Part shown: positions 8,498 through 16,704 of the stretch, in pieces | Layout: each line of letters opens with the position of its first letter | How positions within the stretch are numbered: position 1 is the first letter of the stretch | Source: JACZST01 sp036985755 | Lineage (GTDB): Bacteria; Actinomycetota; Acidimicrobiia; Spongiisociales; UBA5794 | Direction: 5' to 3' | Assembly (NCBI GenBank): GCA_036985755.1 | Contig: BTQG01000046.1 | Span: forward strand, 1 to 19,136 | DNA: 19,136 nt | The notes under the pieces: model-generated | What the model was told of the DNA's origin: nothing | The model's database searches: none | Seen by the model: only the letters and a program-made list of their open reading frames with translations | Program-made: the position numbers and the translations under genes

Positions 8498-9568
8498 ATG
8501 CCGCTTTTGGAACTACTGGACGTCCACGCTGGGTACCGGGTCGCAGGCGGCAGCTTGTTGCACCGTCAGCAAGCCACCGTGTTCGCGGTGCGGGGAGTCT
8601 CGTTCTCGCTCGAAGCCGGGGATTCACTGGCGCTCGTCGGAGAGAGCGGCTCCGGCAAAACGAGCCTCGCCCGAGTCGTTCTTCGCCTGATTGAACCGAC
8701 CGCTGGGGCGGTGCTGCTCGCCGGGACGGATATTTCGACCCTGCCCAAGGGTGAACTTCGGTCGTTTCGCCGTCGCGTCCAGATGGTGTTTCAGAATCCG
8801 TATGACAGCCTCGACCCAAGGATGAAAGTAGGCAAGATCGTTGGCGAGGGACTTGTGATCCATGGTTTGGCGAGCGGAGCCGAGCTGGAATCGCTGGTGA
8901 GGAATGCGCTGTCGGCGGTGCATCTACCGAGGCGTGTTGCGGGCATGTACCCGCGAGAACTGAGCGGAGGCCAGCGACAGAGAGTTGCCATCGCCAGGGC
9001 GTTAGCCCTGGAACCGCAGATTCTGGTCCTCGATGAACCACTCTCGGCGCTGGACGTGTCGGTACAAGCGCGGATTGTCGGGCTTCTCAACGAGCTTCGC
9101 GCAAACGGAGGATTGACCTATCTCATGATCTCCCACGATCTGGCGGCGGTCCCCGACGTATGCGATCAAATTGCCGTCATGTACCTGGGCCAGATCATGG
9201 AACTCGGCGGCGTTCGCGGTGTGATCAACAGCCCGGCACATCCTTACACGCAGGCACTGGTCTCAGCCGCCCCAATCCCTGATCCAGACTTGGAAAGTAG
9301 GCGACAGCGAGTCATTCTCCATGGGGAGATTCCCAGTGTGTCCGCGCCTCCTCCCGGATGCCCATTTCAAACGCGTTGCCCCGTGGCCCAAGAGATCTGC
9401 GCGACGCAGATGCCTGAAATGCGACAGGTAGCGCCCGACCGGCGCGTGGCATGCCATCTCGTAAAACAAGGGAAAACCGGCATCGAGGCGCCAGATATAT
9501 CCGGCAGCAGTATTCGCTCTGACCCGGCGCAAACCTCGTTGATGGGGCCAGGCGTCGATCTCCCTTGA
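8498..9568 (+). CDS. Oligopeptide/dipeptide-type ABC transporter ATP-binding protein (DppF/OppF family)
   Basis: This is the second ATPase of the pair, 356 residues from the ATG at 8498; the in-frame GTG at 8492, which overlaps the upstream TGA, is an alternative. Motifs are Walker A GESGSGKT (48-55), Q-loop FQNPYDSLDP, signature LSGGQRQR (155-162), Walker B ILVLDEP (175-181) and switch His in SHDLAA. The C-terminal module has HPYTQAL and four cysteines C288, C294, C301 and C319, mirroring the upstream gene. Together the two would form the nucleotide-binding heterodimer of a peptide or related importer. A Ser/Asp-rich tail of about 30 residues follows the usual family end. It converges on the PotA-like gene with a 24-bp gap in which no hairpin was found. 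Confidence 0.92.
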   Translation: MPLLELLDVHAGYRVAGGSLLHRQQATVFAVRGVSFSLEAGDSLALVGESGSGKTSLARVVLRLIEPTAGAVLLAGTDISTLPKGELRSFRRRVQMVFQNPYDSLDPRMKVGKIVGEGLVIHGLASGAELESLVRNALSAVHLPRRVAGMYPRELSGGQRQRVAIARALALEPQILVLDEPLSALDVSVQARIVGLLNELRANGGLTYLMISHDLAAVPDVCDQIAVMYLGQIMELGGVRGVINSPAHPYTQALVSAAPIPDPDLESRRQRVILHGEIPSVSAPPPGCPFQTRCPVAQEICATQMPEMRQVAPDRRVACHLVKQGKTGIEAPDISGSSIRSDPAQTSLMGPGVDLP

Positions 9569-9592
9569 GGGCAAGGCAATCGACCTGGTCGC

Positions 9593-10759
9593 CTATTTGT
9601 TTTCCTTCGATACGCGAGGGAGAACCACGAGCGCCTGCGGTCGGAAGACAATGTAGGTGCTGTCCCCCGGCCTGGCGGGCGCCACGGAGCGCTCGTTGAC
9701 GACACTCACGAGCAAACGGCGCATGCCGACGCGGCATACGTACTCCAATCGTCCGCCTAGGTAGTGCATGTACTCGACATCCGCCTCGATCGAATTCAAA
9801 TACGGGTCGGAGCCCTCGACTGGCAGCGTCGCGCTCAACGCCATGCGCTCTCTCTTGCCAACGAGGACGACCTCATCTCCTTCGGACACCGACGCGAGGG
9901 TCTCAGCCCATAACGTGAGCCCCTCTCGTGTTCTTACCCCCACGAGGGTCTCGTCCAGCACCTCGACGACGGTTCCTTCGAAGGCATTCTCCTGTCCGAG
10001 GAAACTGGCAACGAACTCGTTCGCAGGCCTTTCGTACACTTCTGCCGGCGTTCCCTCCTGGACCTTCTTGCCCTCATTCATCACTACCACACGGTCCGAC
10101 AAAGCAAGCGCTTCCTCCTGATCGTGTGTGACAAAGAGCGTCATGATCCCTACCGCCTGCTGGATTTGACGAAGTTCGCGTCGTGTCTCGATACGCAGCT
10201 TCGCGTCGAGATTGCTGAGCGGCTCGTCGAGCAAGAGCAATTTGGGGCGAATCACCAGAGCGCGAGCGAGTGCCACGCGCTGCTGTTGTCCTCCGCTGAG
10301 TTGGCTTGGACGGCGTCCCTCGAGGCCCTCGAGCTGAACAGCCGCCAGTGCATCTCGTACTTCCTCCTTGATGCGATCCTTGCGCCTCCGGCGCATTTCC
10401 AGCCCAAAGGCGACGTTCTGCCAAACGGTCATGTGCGGAAAGAGGGAGTAGTCCTGAAAGACCATTCCTATATCCCTCTTGTGCGGCGGCACATCCGTTA
10501 CGTCCATTCCCTCGAGGACGATGCGGCCCCTATCGGCCCACTCGAATCCAGCGATAACGCGCAATGTGGTGGTCTTGCCGCAGCCGCTTGGCCCCAGCAA
10601 ACTGACAAACTCCCCCTCATCGATGGAGAGGTCGACGGAGTCAACGGCGATCACATCGCCATAGCGTTTCTCCACCGACTCGAGCCGCAGGCCGGTGAGG
10701 GCTATCGGCCCCTCACCGGCCTGCGCAGCGTACGTGTCAGTGTCTGGAGTCGTCGCCAA
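9593..10759 (-). CDS. Polyamine-type ABC transporter ATP-binding protein (PotA-like)
   Basis: This 388-residue ATPase of the spermidine/putrescine-iron-thiamine importer class energises the permeases encoded upstream. It has Walker A GPSGCGKTT (56-64), Q-loop FQDYSLFPHMTV (Q102), signature LSGGQ (154-158), Walker B LLLLDEP (174-180) and switch His in THDQEEA (H212). The C-terminal TOBE region (about 290-380) includes VFRPQALVVL. The TTG start at 10757-10759 is the only reasonable start before the conserved core and is supported by GAGGAAG seven bases upstream. It is the last gene of the permease-permease-lipoprotein-ATPase set. The substrate cannot be read from the ATPase. Confidence 0.92.
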   Translation of the reverse strand: MATTPDTDTYAAQAGEGPIALTGLRLESVEKRYGDVIAVDSVDLSIDEGEFVSLLGPSGCGKTTTLRVIAGFEWADRGRIVLEGMDVTDVPPHKRDIGMVFQDYSLFPHMTVWQNVAFGLEMRRRRKDRIKEEVRDALAAVQLEGLEGRRPSQLSGGQQQRVALARALVIRPKLLLLDEPLSNLDAKLRIETRRELRQIQQAVGIMTLFVTHDQEEALALSDRVVVMNEGKKVQEGTPAEVYERPANEFVASFLGQENAFEGTVVEVLDETLVGVRTREGLTLWAETLASVSEGDEVVLVGKRERMALSATLPVEGSDPYLNSIEADVEYMHYLGGRLEYVCRVGMRRLLVSVVNERSVAPARPGDSTYIVFRPQALVVLPRVSKENK

Positions 10760-10766
10760 AGCGCCA

Positions 10767-10773
10767 CTTCCTC
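10767..10773 (-). promoter_or_regulatory. Ribosome binding site supporting the TTG start of the PotA-like gene
   Basis: GAGGAAG (complement of 10767-10773) lies seven bases upstream of the TTG at 10757-10759. No in-frame ATG or GTG occurs before the conserved ATPase core, so this site decides the start. Confidence 0.7.
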
Positions 10774-10896
10774 AGCGTTGTACCTGACACACCGTTGTCC
10801 ACGTAGATGGTGTCGCCAAGGCTACCCACGCTCTCGATGACCGCAGCGACCTTTGTCTGTCTCCTGTAGTTCGATGCAACCGCACGACCGATGGCT

Positions 10897-12033
10897 TCAC
10901 CCTCCCAGCTTGGCGGCCCATTCGTTCCACCGGTCGGTCCAATCGCCAGCTACTTCGGCCACGTAGAGGAAGTCCTCGAAGGCGAGCGTGTCCCACGCTT
11001 CGTCTCCATAGACGAACCGCCCGAGCTCGGAGTCATCAAACTGGGCCTCCAGTGATGTCGGACCGTAGGCGAGATTCAATGCCACGTCGCGCTGCGCCTG
11101 TGCTCCCAGCGCGAAATTGACGAACTCGTACGCAAGATCCAGGTTCTTCGTTCCCTTCACGATCCCGAAGAAGTCCTGGTTGGCGTACGCGCCCTCGCAA
11201 GGACTGATGAACTCGACCGGCACACCCGCATCGGCCATGGCCCAAATGCGCCCGTCAAAAACGATCGCAACGTCCGCTTCGCCGCGAACCAGGGCATCCT
11301 CCATTCCAGCCGGCGACGGATACAGGGCTTGGATATTCGGAAGCAACTCGTCGAGCTTCTCCCAGGAACCCTCCTGAATCGGGGTGAGCTCACCATAGAG
11401 AGCGAGGTTCATCTGCTGGATGGTGTACGTCGGAACCGTCAACCCAGTCGCGATCCGCCCTTCGAGCCGAGGGTCGAAAAGGTCCGACCAGCATTCAGGC
11501 TTGAACCCAACACGCTCTTCGATGTCTGTTCGAACACCGAACCCGTATGTGTAGACGAGATATCCGGCACCGGCCGGCAGAAGCTCCCTCGCCTGGGGCC
11601 GTAACGTTGCAAGATTCGGAACGTTTTCCTCGGTCAACGGCTCAAGAAGACCAAGTTCTCCAGCCCGGACCACATCGCTCGGCAGAAGCACACTGACATC
11701 GACCTGAGGGTCTCCGCTGTCGACCTCCTGTTGGATCTGTGGCACGGCGATGAACTCGTATGTGGTCGAAGGCACGACCGTGGCGCCGGTTAGCTCACTG
11801 AACTTGGAAAAAACATACTCGACGTATACGTCCTCGTACGACCCGGGCCAGACTTGAACACGCAGCTCCTGTCCAGCAAACGGAAGGGCCGCCTCAGTCG
11901 AGCTGACCGTCGCAGCCGTTGTGTCTGGCGCATCCGCTGTGTCCCCGTCGCCAGCGCACCCGGCAACGAGAAGAGCGAGAACGACTAGGGCACCTCCAAC
12001 CATGGTCTGGTAGCGAACTCGTCGTACTTTCAT
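10897..12033 (-). CDS. Polyamine-type ABC transporter substrate-binding lipoprotein (PotD-like)
   Basis: This 378-residue extracytoplasmic receptor captures the substrate for the adjacent permeases. It has a lipoprotein signal: basic MKVRRVR, hydrophobic VGGALVVLALL, then lipobox LVAG-C with lipidated Cys26, followed by a Thr/Ala/Asp-rich linker. The body is a two-lobed type-2 periplasmic-binding fold of the spermidine/putrescine class: LRVQVWPGSYED, FSKFSELTGATV, a GFGVRTDIEE segment, WSDLFDPRLEGRI, and FVNFALGAQAQRDVA near the end. Two further cysteines (PECWSD and SPCEGAY) could form a disulfide. The ATG at 12031-12033 has AAAGGA about nine bases upstream. Its place beside a TMADH-like enzyme suggests an amine ligand, but related receptors also bind iron or thiamine. 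Confidence 0.88.
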   Translation of the reverse strand: MKVRRVRYQTMVGGALVVLALLVAGCAGDGDTADAPDTTAATVSSTEAALPFAGQELRVQVWPGSYEDVYVEYVFSKFSELTGATVVPSTTYEFIAVPQIQQEVDSGDPQVDVSVLLPSDVVRAGELGLLEPLTEENVPNLATLRPQARELLPAGAGYLVYTYGFGVRTDIEERVGFKPECWSDLFDPRLEGRIATGLTVPTYTIQQMNLALYGELTPIQEGSWEKLDELLPNIQALYPSPAGMEDALVRGEADVAIVFDGRIWAMADAGVPVEFISPCEGAYANQDFFGIVKGTKNLDLAYEFVNFALGAQAQRDVALNLAYGPTSLEAQFDDSELGRFVYGDEAWDTLAFEDFLYVAEVAGDWTDRWNEWAAKLGG

Positions 12034-12059
12034 TCGTGCACGTCCTTTCTTTTTCCCTA

Positions 12060-13025
12060 TTACACGGCCTCGGCTACCGACTCCCTTCGTGCCGGGAGGG
12101 CAGCCTCTTCGTCGCTTGATAGCTCGGTTTTCATGCCACTTCGCATCTTCTGTGCCTTGCGCCGGAGCGTCTCAAAGCCCCAGACAAACACCACCGTGAC
12201 CCCGATCAGCAGGGTCGAGATGGGAGCAATCGTGGGTTCCATCCGATCTCGCAGCAGGGAGAAGATCAACACGGGAAGCGTCTGGGATTGCGGTGTCGAC
12301 AGCAGAAACGCAAGGATGAATTCATCCCACGAAATGATGAACGCGATGAGCGCGCTGCCGGCAAGAGCCGGGGCGATAAGTGGCAGCGTCACGCGCCGGA
12401 AAACGACGAACGGTCCCCCACCAAGGCTTGCCGCGGCCTCGCGCAGGTTGCGCGGGATGTCGTGGAGTGACGAACTGACAAGCACCACGACGAATGGGGT
12501 GGTTACGACGGTATGGGCGAGCATCACCGACAACGCCGATCCGCGGAGGCCGAGTCGAAGGAATACATAGAACAGGCCCAGACCGAGGATGACATACGGA
12601 ACAATCAACGGCCCGAGGGCAAGGAGTCTGAATCCCCAGCGGAATCTGAGATGTGTTCGTGCGAGAGCGAGTGAGATCAGCACGCCCAGGACGACAGAGA
12701 GTGTCATTGCGACCAGGCCAATACGGAGACTCAGTAGTGCACTCGTCAGGAACCTGGAGTCACTGACCAGCTCTCTGTACCAGCGGAGCGACAGCTCAGG
12801 CGGCGGGAAATCGAGGTAGTTCGAAGACGTAAACGACACCACAATGACGATTACCAGGGGTGCGAGAAGAAACACGTAGAGGATCGCCACCACCACATTG
12901 AGCCAGCGACTGGTTCGCCGGCGTCCGTGAGCATGCCGAAATAGGTGCCGACCACTCCCGCGGCTGTTACTGGCGGAATCCGTCCTCATGGTGCCGGGGG
13001 GACTCCAGTCGATCTCAGGCTCCAA
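12060..13025 (-). CDS. Polyamine-type ABC transporter permease (PotC-like)
   Basis: This inner-membrane permease subunit has six helices between about residues 42 and 285 and an EAA loop at about 197-216 (EAAASLGGGPFVVFRRVTLPL), the contact site for the ATPase. The segment IISWDEFILAFLL after the EAA loop is typical of PotC proteins. The TTG start at 13023-13025 is chosen because GAGGGGGGG lies just upstream inside the end of the preceding permease gene, and the 11-base overlap implies coupled translation. An ATG at 12987-12989 is an alternative giving 309 residues. The C-terminal tail is acidic and Ala-rich. It pairs with the PotB-like permease to form the channel. Confidence 0.9.
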   Translation of the reverse strand: MEPEIDWSPPGTMRTDSASNSRGSGRHLFRHAHGRRRTSRWLNVVVAILYVFLLAPLVIVIVVSFTSSNYLDFPPPELSLRWYRELVSDSRFLTSALLSLRIGLVAMTLSVVLGVLISLALARTHLRFRWGFRLLALGPLIVPYVILGLGLFYVFLRLGLRGSALSVMLAHTVVTTPFVVVLVSSSLHDIPRNLREAAASLGGGPFVVFRRVTLPLIAPALAGSALIAFIISWDEFILAFLLSTPQSQTLPVLIFSLLRDRMEPTIAPISTLLIGVTVVFVWGFETLRRKAQKMRSGMKTELSSDEEAALPARRESVAEAV

Positions 13026-13932
13026 AGATCCCCCCCTCTATGCGACCGCGCGCCACGATTCGGCTGACAACAAATGCAACGAGGAGGACTACCAACAGCA
13101 GGATGATCGACAACGCACCCGCGAAGGGGTAGTTGAGGAGCCCAACCTGCTGAACAACCACGCTGGCGATGACCAGCACCCGGCCACCTCCGAGAAGGAC
13201 CGGGATGAGAAAGAACCCGCTGACGATAATGAAGACCAACAACGATCCACTGACGATGCCTGGCGTGCTGAGCGGGAGCGTGACACGCCAGAATCGGCGG
13301 AGCGGCGAGGCCCCAAGGCCTTCGGCGGCATGCTCGAGTGACGGGTCGATCGCCTTCAGCGAGGCGTAGATCGGGAAGAACATGATGGGCACCATGACGT
13401 GGACGAGGCCCACGATCGTCCCTGTCTGGTTGTACATGAGCCTGAGCGTTGGTATGCCCAAAGCCTCGAGCGAGCTGTTGACGACCCCACTGTCACTGAG
13501 CAGGATCATCCACGCGAAAGCCCTCACGACAACGCTGCTCCACAGCGCTACCACGATCCCGAACATGGCGTAGACCCGCCATCGAGGGTCGAGACGCACG
13601 AGCCAATAGGCAAGGACATAGGCAATGGGAAGTGTTGCCAGCATCGTTAGCATCGATAGGCGCAGCGTCCTCACCAGCAGGGTCATGTACACCGGTGTTG
13701 TGAAGACCTTCGCGTAGTTATCGAACGTCAGGTCGGCCCTCATCCCCGCTGACGGCTCATTCGTGAAGAAACTGAAGACAAGCGCGATGCCCAGCGGGAT
13801 GAGAAAGAAGATCAACAGGAAAATCACCGGGACGGCCAAGAGCAGATATGGAGTTGAGCGCAGCGCCCCCACTCCGGTCGCGGGGGGTGGTCGCCGTCGA
13901 CGGCTCGCACGAGGACGCCGTTGAGTAAGCAC
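13015..13932 (-). CDS. Polyamine-type ABC transporter permease (PotB-like)
   Basis: This 305-residue permease subunit starts with a strongly basic cytoplasmic N-terminus (QRRPRASRRRRPPP) and has six helices from about residue 28 to 292. The EAA loop is at about 201-221 (HAAEGLGASPLRRFWRVTLPL), followed by STPGIVSGSLLVFI as in PotB proteins. The GTG start at 13930-13932 has no clear ribosome site; another in-frame GTG about 20 codons in (Val21) is possible. It is the first gene of the importer set and is followed by the PotC-like gene with an 11-base overlap. A 14-bp palindrome lies about 70 bases upstream. Confidence 0.9.
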   Translation of the reverse strand: MLTQRRPRASRRRRPPPATGVGALRSTPYLLLAVPVIFLLIFFLIPLGIALVFSFFTNEPSAGMRADLTFDNYAKVFTTPVYMTLLVRTLRLSMLTMLATLPIAYVLAYWLVRLDPRWRVYAMFGIVVALWSSVVVRAFAWMILLSDSGVVNSSLEALGIPTLRLMYNQTGTIVGLVHVMVPIMFFPIYASLKAIDPSLEHAAEGLGASPLRRFWRVTLPLSTPGIVSGSLLVFIIVSGFFLIPVLLGGGRVLVIASVVVQQVGLLNYPFAGALSIILLLVVLLVAFVVSRIVARGRIEGGIFGA

Positions 13933-14472
13933 TAGTACACGCGATCGGAACCCGGCGATAGGTCACCCTGGACCGTGGTCGGCGAGTTCTCCACCAGTGG
14001 GATCGCATGCGATCGCCGCGATACCGAACCAGAATCCATCGTTTCCACGCTGTCATGCTGTGTGCTCAAGGGGTCATCCCAGCGAGACGTTCCCGGAAAT
14101 GATAGCCGAAAGAATATATGATTGCCTGGCGCTTATGAGCTCCCTCAGGATTGGTCGCGGCTACGCGAGGAGTTGTCGCAGCCCGTCGACACTCCGTTCC
14201 GAGATGCCGGTGGTGAGCATCGAGCGAGAGGGCCGGACGAGATCCTATGCCATGACGATCCCCTTGGTCCGCAAAGAATCCGGCTGATGTGGCCGGTGCT
14301 CGCGGTACACGAGGTCTCACGAAGTGGCAACCGCCGTGGGGCAAACCCTGCCCGTACCGCCCATTCCCTCCAGCAAACCTCCCTTACGCCTGATTCAGTT
14401 GCGCGGTCGATGTCGATTGCCAGATCGTATATTATGTAGCGCATAGAGGGGCCGCGTCGGATTCGGGGCGCT
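13933..14472. other. Intergenic region between the TMADH-like gene and the importer operon
   Basis: This 540-bp gap interrupts an otherwise tight minus-strand gene run and probably carries the importer promoter. It holds a perfect 14-bp palindrome at 14001-14014 and two AT-rich patches, at about 14112-14119 (TATATT on the minus strand) and 14428-14437 (ATAATATA). A 28-codon minus-strand stretch (14161-14244) has coding-like third positions and ends in a stop, but is too short to identify. No recognisable complete gene, RNA or repeat was found. Confidence 0.5.
14001..14014. promoter_or_regulatory. Perfect 14-bp palindrome upstream of the importer operon, possible operator
   Basis: GATCGCATGCGATC is an exact palindrome, centred about 75 bases upstream of the PotB-like start. 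It abuts a second short inverted repeat, CCACCAGTGG (13991-14000). A palindrome of this length just upstream of an operon suits a dimeric repressor or activator. No regulator gene is in the window, so the binding protein is unknown. Confidence 0.4.
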
Positions 14473-16626
14473 TCAAACCGGATCCGCAATTGCCCGGCTG
14501 TCGAGCCGATAGTCGGTCTCGTCAGATTTGATGAGCCGCCGCTCGCGAATGAATGGGAGTGGCACGTTGGGATCGGGCGAGTCGATCTCCCGCGCCAGGC
14601 GGTGGGCATGGAAGATGGTCTCGGCCAGCGTCTGGGGTGCGTAGCAGTCACCGACCTGATAGATCGCTTTGATTCCCGCCTTGGTGAGGGCCTCTTGATC
14701 GGCCTGCAGAGTGTTGAACAGGTCGTCGTTTACTAGGCGTTGCGTAACGAGTACAACGCTATCGACTGCGATTTCGGTGGTACCACTCTCCCAAGCACCT
14801 TTCGTCAGCACCGACCCGGCCCGGATCTCGGTAACCGAGCGCTCGGTGAGAATCTCGAGTCCCAGGGCGCGGAGATTGCGATTCAGACGCGGCGCCTCCA
14901 AGGTCAGGGCAGTATGGGGTGCGAGGGTTCCGAACGGTGTCACGTACGTGACGGTCTTGCCCTCGATCAACAGGCGTTCGGCTATACCGACAGCAGTGAA
15001 GTATCCATCGGTGTCGAAGACGAGAACCCGATCGCCGACGGGCTCACCGGCCATTACCTGCTCGGGAGTCACAACGTACGACGTGGTCGCATCAGCGCCG
15101 GGGATGGAGGCCTGTGTCACTCCGTTCAGACCATCGAGCGCCCAGTGCGACCCCGTTGCCGCAATAACGATGTCGGCGCCGTAATCCAGCACGTCCGTGG
15201 CTGTGAGCCGCGTGCCGAGCACTGTTTGCACATTCGAAAGCTGCTCGATCTGGTGGCGCCGATAGTCCACAAGGCGGTTCCACTCGGCGAGGCCCGGCAG
15301 CCGGGAAATCCACCGCATCGAGCCTCCGATGTCATCGTCTGCTTCTACCAGGTGCACCGCAGCCAGTCCGCGTTTGCCGAGCACCATCGCGCACTCGAGT
15401 CCGGCTGGACCGGCCCCGATCACCAATGCCAGGTCACTGCTGTTCTTGGCAGCCTTGAAGCGCTCAGGGTGCCAACCCCTTCGGTACTCCTCACCAATCG
15501 TGGGGTTTTGCGTACAGATGATCGAGGGGCCGCCGATGCTCCAGCGGGCGACACAGGCGTTGCAACCTATGCATTCGCGGATATCCTCGACTCTCCCTTC
15601 GGCGATCTTGTTCGGAAGGAACGGATCGGCGATCGACGGTCGAGCGGCACCGATGATGTCGCACTGCCCGCTGCGAATCGCAGCGACCATGACGTCAGGG
15701 TCTGTGAAGCGTCCCACGTTCATGACCGGCTTTTGTGTGTGTTTCTTCACGTTCTCGAGATACTTCTTAGCGTGGTTCTGGGCATGGGTCCGAGAGGGCG
15801 CCGCGTCCTCACCCCAACCACCGGCCCACGAAAGCTGGATATCCCACATGTCCACCAAGTGGTCGCAGTACTCGATGAACTCGTGGCCTTCACCCTCCGC
15901 CCGAATACCCCGATCGCCGAGACCCTCAGGAGCGGGCAAGGTGTCGAGACCGAATCGAACCGAAATCGCGCACCGTCCGCCGACGGCTTCTCGAATCATC
16001 TCGAGGACTTCTCGGGAAAATCTCGCCCGGTTCTCGAAACTCCCTCCGTACTCGTCCGTACGGTTGTTGAACAGCGGCAGCAGAAAGTGGTGAGTGAACC
16101 CCTGGGCCATGGCGATATACACGGTGATGATGTCGAACCCTGCGCGCTCGGCGCGCAGGGCGCCTTTCACAAGCTCGCGCTGGGCAAGCCGTATGTCATC
16201 TTTCGTCATGGCGCGCGGCGTTCGATTCAGCTCGTACATGCTCTGGGTCGCGCTCACCCCCTTTGCGGGAAGGCGCGTCTCGTGCGCCGGACTGTCAACC
16301 GACCCGTGTACGAGTTCGACGGCGGCAAGAGCACCGTGCTCATGCACGGCGTCAACCATGTGGGCGAGGTTGCGGATATCTCCGTCATCCCAGAGGCGCG
16401 CCCCGACCCGGTGGAAGTCGTCGCTCTCCGGTGAAACCGAGCAATACTCGGTCGAGACGGCCGCCCAGCCGCCCTCTGCCTTCATCCCACGGAGCGCGGC
16501 CTGGAAACCCGGTTTTTCCGACCCGGCACCACTGCAGTGGGCAGCCTGGAAGAAGCGATTCCTCATGGTCTTCGGGCCGATGCGAAGCTCGTCAAACAGG
16601 ATGTCGTATCTTGGATCGCGTGCCAT
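14473..16626 (-). CDS. Trimethylamine-dehydrogenase-family FMN/4Fe-4S flavoprotein, substrate uncertain
   Basis: The 717-residue protein aligns end to end with trimethylamine dehydrogenase (about 729 residues), an iron-sulfur flavoenzyme that oxidatively demethylates amines and passes electrons to ETF. The ATG at 16624-16626 gives MARDPRYDILF, matching the TMADH N-terminus. C31 corresponds to Cys30, which carries 6-S-cysteinyl FMN. The 4Fe-4S ligands C352, C355, C358 and C371 are present. The aromatic bowl Y61, W271 and W362 matches Tyr60, Trp264 and Trp355; Y170 and D274 match Tyr169 and Asp267. M173 replaces His172 and G75 replaces Ser74. GAGPAG (404-409) begins the nucleotide-binding half. 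The family call is secure; the altered pocket makes trimethylamine itself uncertain. Confidence 0.9.
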   Translation of the reverse strand: MARDPRYDILFDELRIGPKTMRNRFFQAAHCSGAGSEKPGFQAALRGMKAEGGWAAVSTEYCSVSPESDDFHRVGARLWDDGDIRNLAHMVDAVHEHGALAAVELVHGSVDSPAHETRLPAKGVSATQSMYELNRTPRAMTKDDIRLAQRELVKGALRAERAGFDIITVYIAMAQGFTHHFLLPLFNNRTDEYGGSFENRARFSREVLEMIREAVGGRCAISVRFGLDTLPAPEGLGDRGIRAEGEGHEFIEYCDHLVDMWDIQLSWAGGWGEDAAPSRTHAQNHAKKYLENVKKHTQKPVMNVGRFTDPDVMVAAIRSGQCDIIGAARPSIADPFLPNKIAEGRVEDIRECIGCNACVARWSIGGPSIICTQNPTIGEEYRRGWHPERFKAAKNSSDLALVIGAGPAGLECAMVLGKRGLAAVHLVEADDDIGGSMRWISRLPGLAEWNRLVDYRRHQIEQLSNVQTVLGTRLTATDVLDYGADIVIAATGSHWALDGLNGVTQASIPGADATTSYVVTPEQVMAGEPVGDRVLVFDTDGYFTAVGIAERLLIEGKTVTYVTPFGTLAPHTALTLEAPRLNRNLRALGLEILTERSVTEIRAGSVLTKGAWESGTTEIAVDSVVLVTQRLVNDDLFNTLQADQEALTKAGIKAIYQVGDCYAPQTLAETIFHAHRLAREIDSPDPNVPLPFIRERRLIKSDETDYRLDSRAIADPV

Positions 16627-16668
16627 TATCTCTCGGACTCCCTTTTCTCGATCGGTTTCATCGACGCT

Positions 16669-16682
16669 CGTCGTCGACGACG
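16669..16682. promoter_or_regulatory. 14-bp palindrome in the gap before the TMADH-like gene
   Basis: CGTCGTCGACGACG is a perfect palindrome in the 78-bp gap between the SMP-30 gene stop and the TMADH-like start, about 43 bases upstream of that start. It could be an operator, but trinucleotide-like repeats of this kind arise easily in GC-rich DNA. It would be coding if translation began at the in-frame ATG further upstream (to 16689). Confidence 0.25.
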
Positions 16683-16704
16683 CAAGCACCAGTGGCGGTC
16701 GTTG

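Noticed and set aside
14145..14444. 99-codon minus-strand frame starting MRYIIYDLAIDID after the TMADH-like gene
   Set aside because: After about 15 residues it becomes Ser/Arg/Pro/Cys-rich with no fold-like pattern, and there is no ribosome site; it was not counted as a gene.
14740..16434. 564-codon open frame on the plus strand
   Set aside because: It is antisense to the TMADH-like gene and its translation shows no family motif; it is a shadow of a GC-rich gene.
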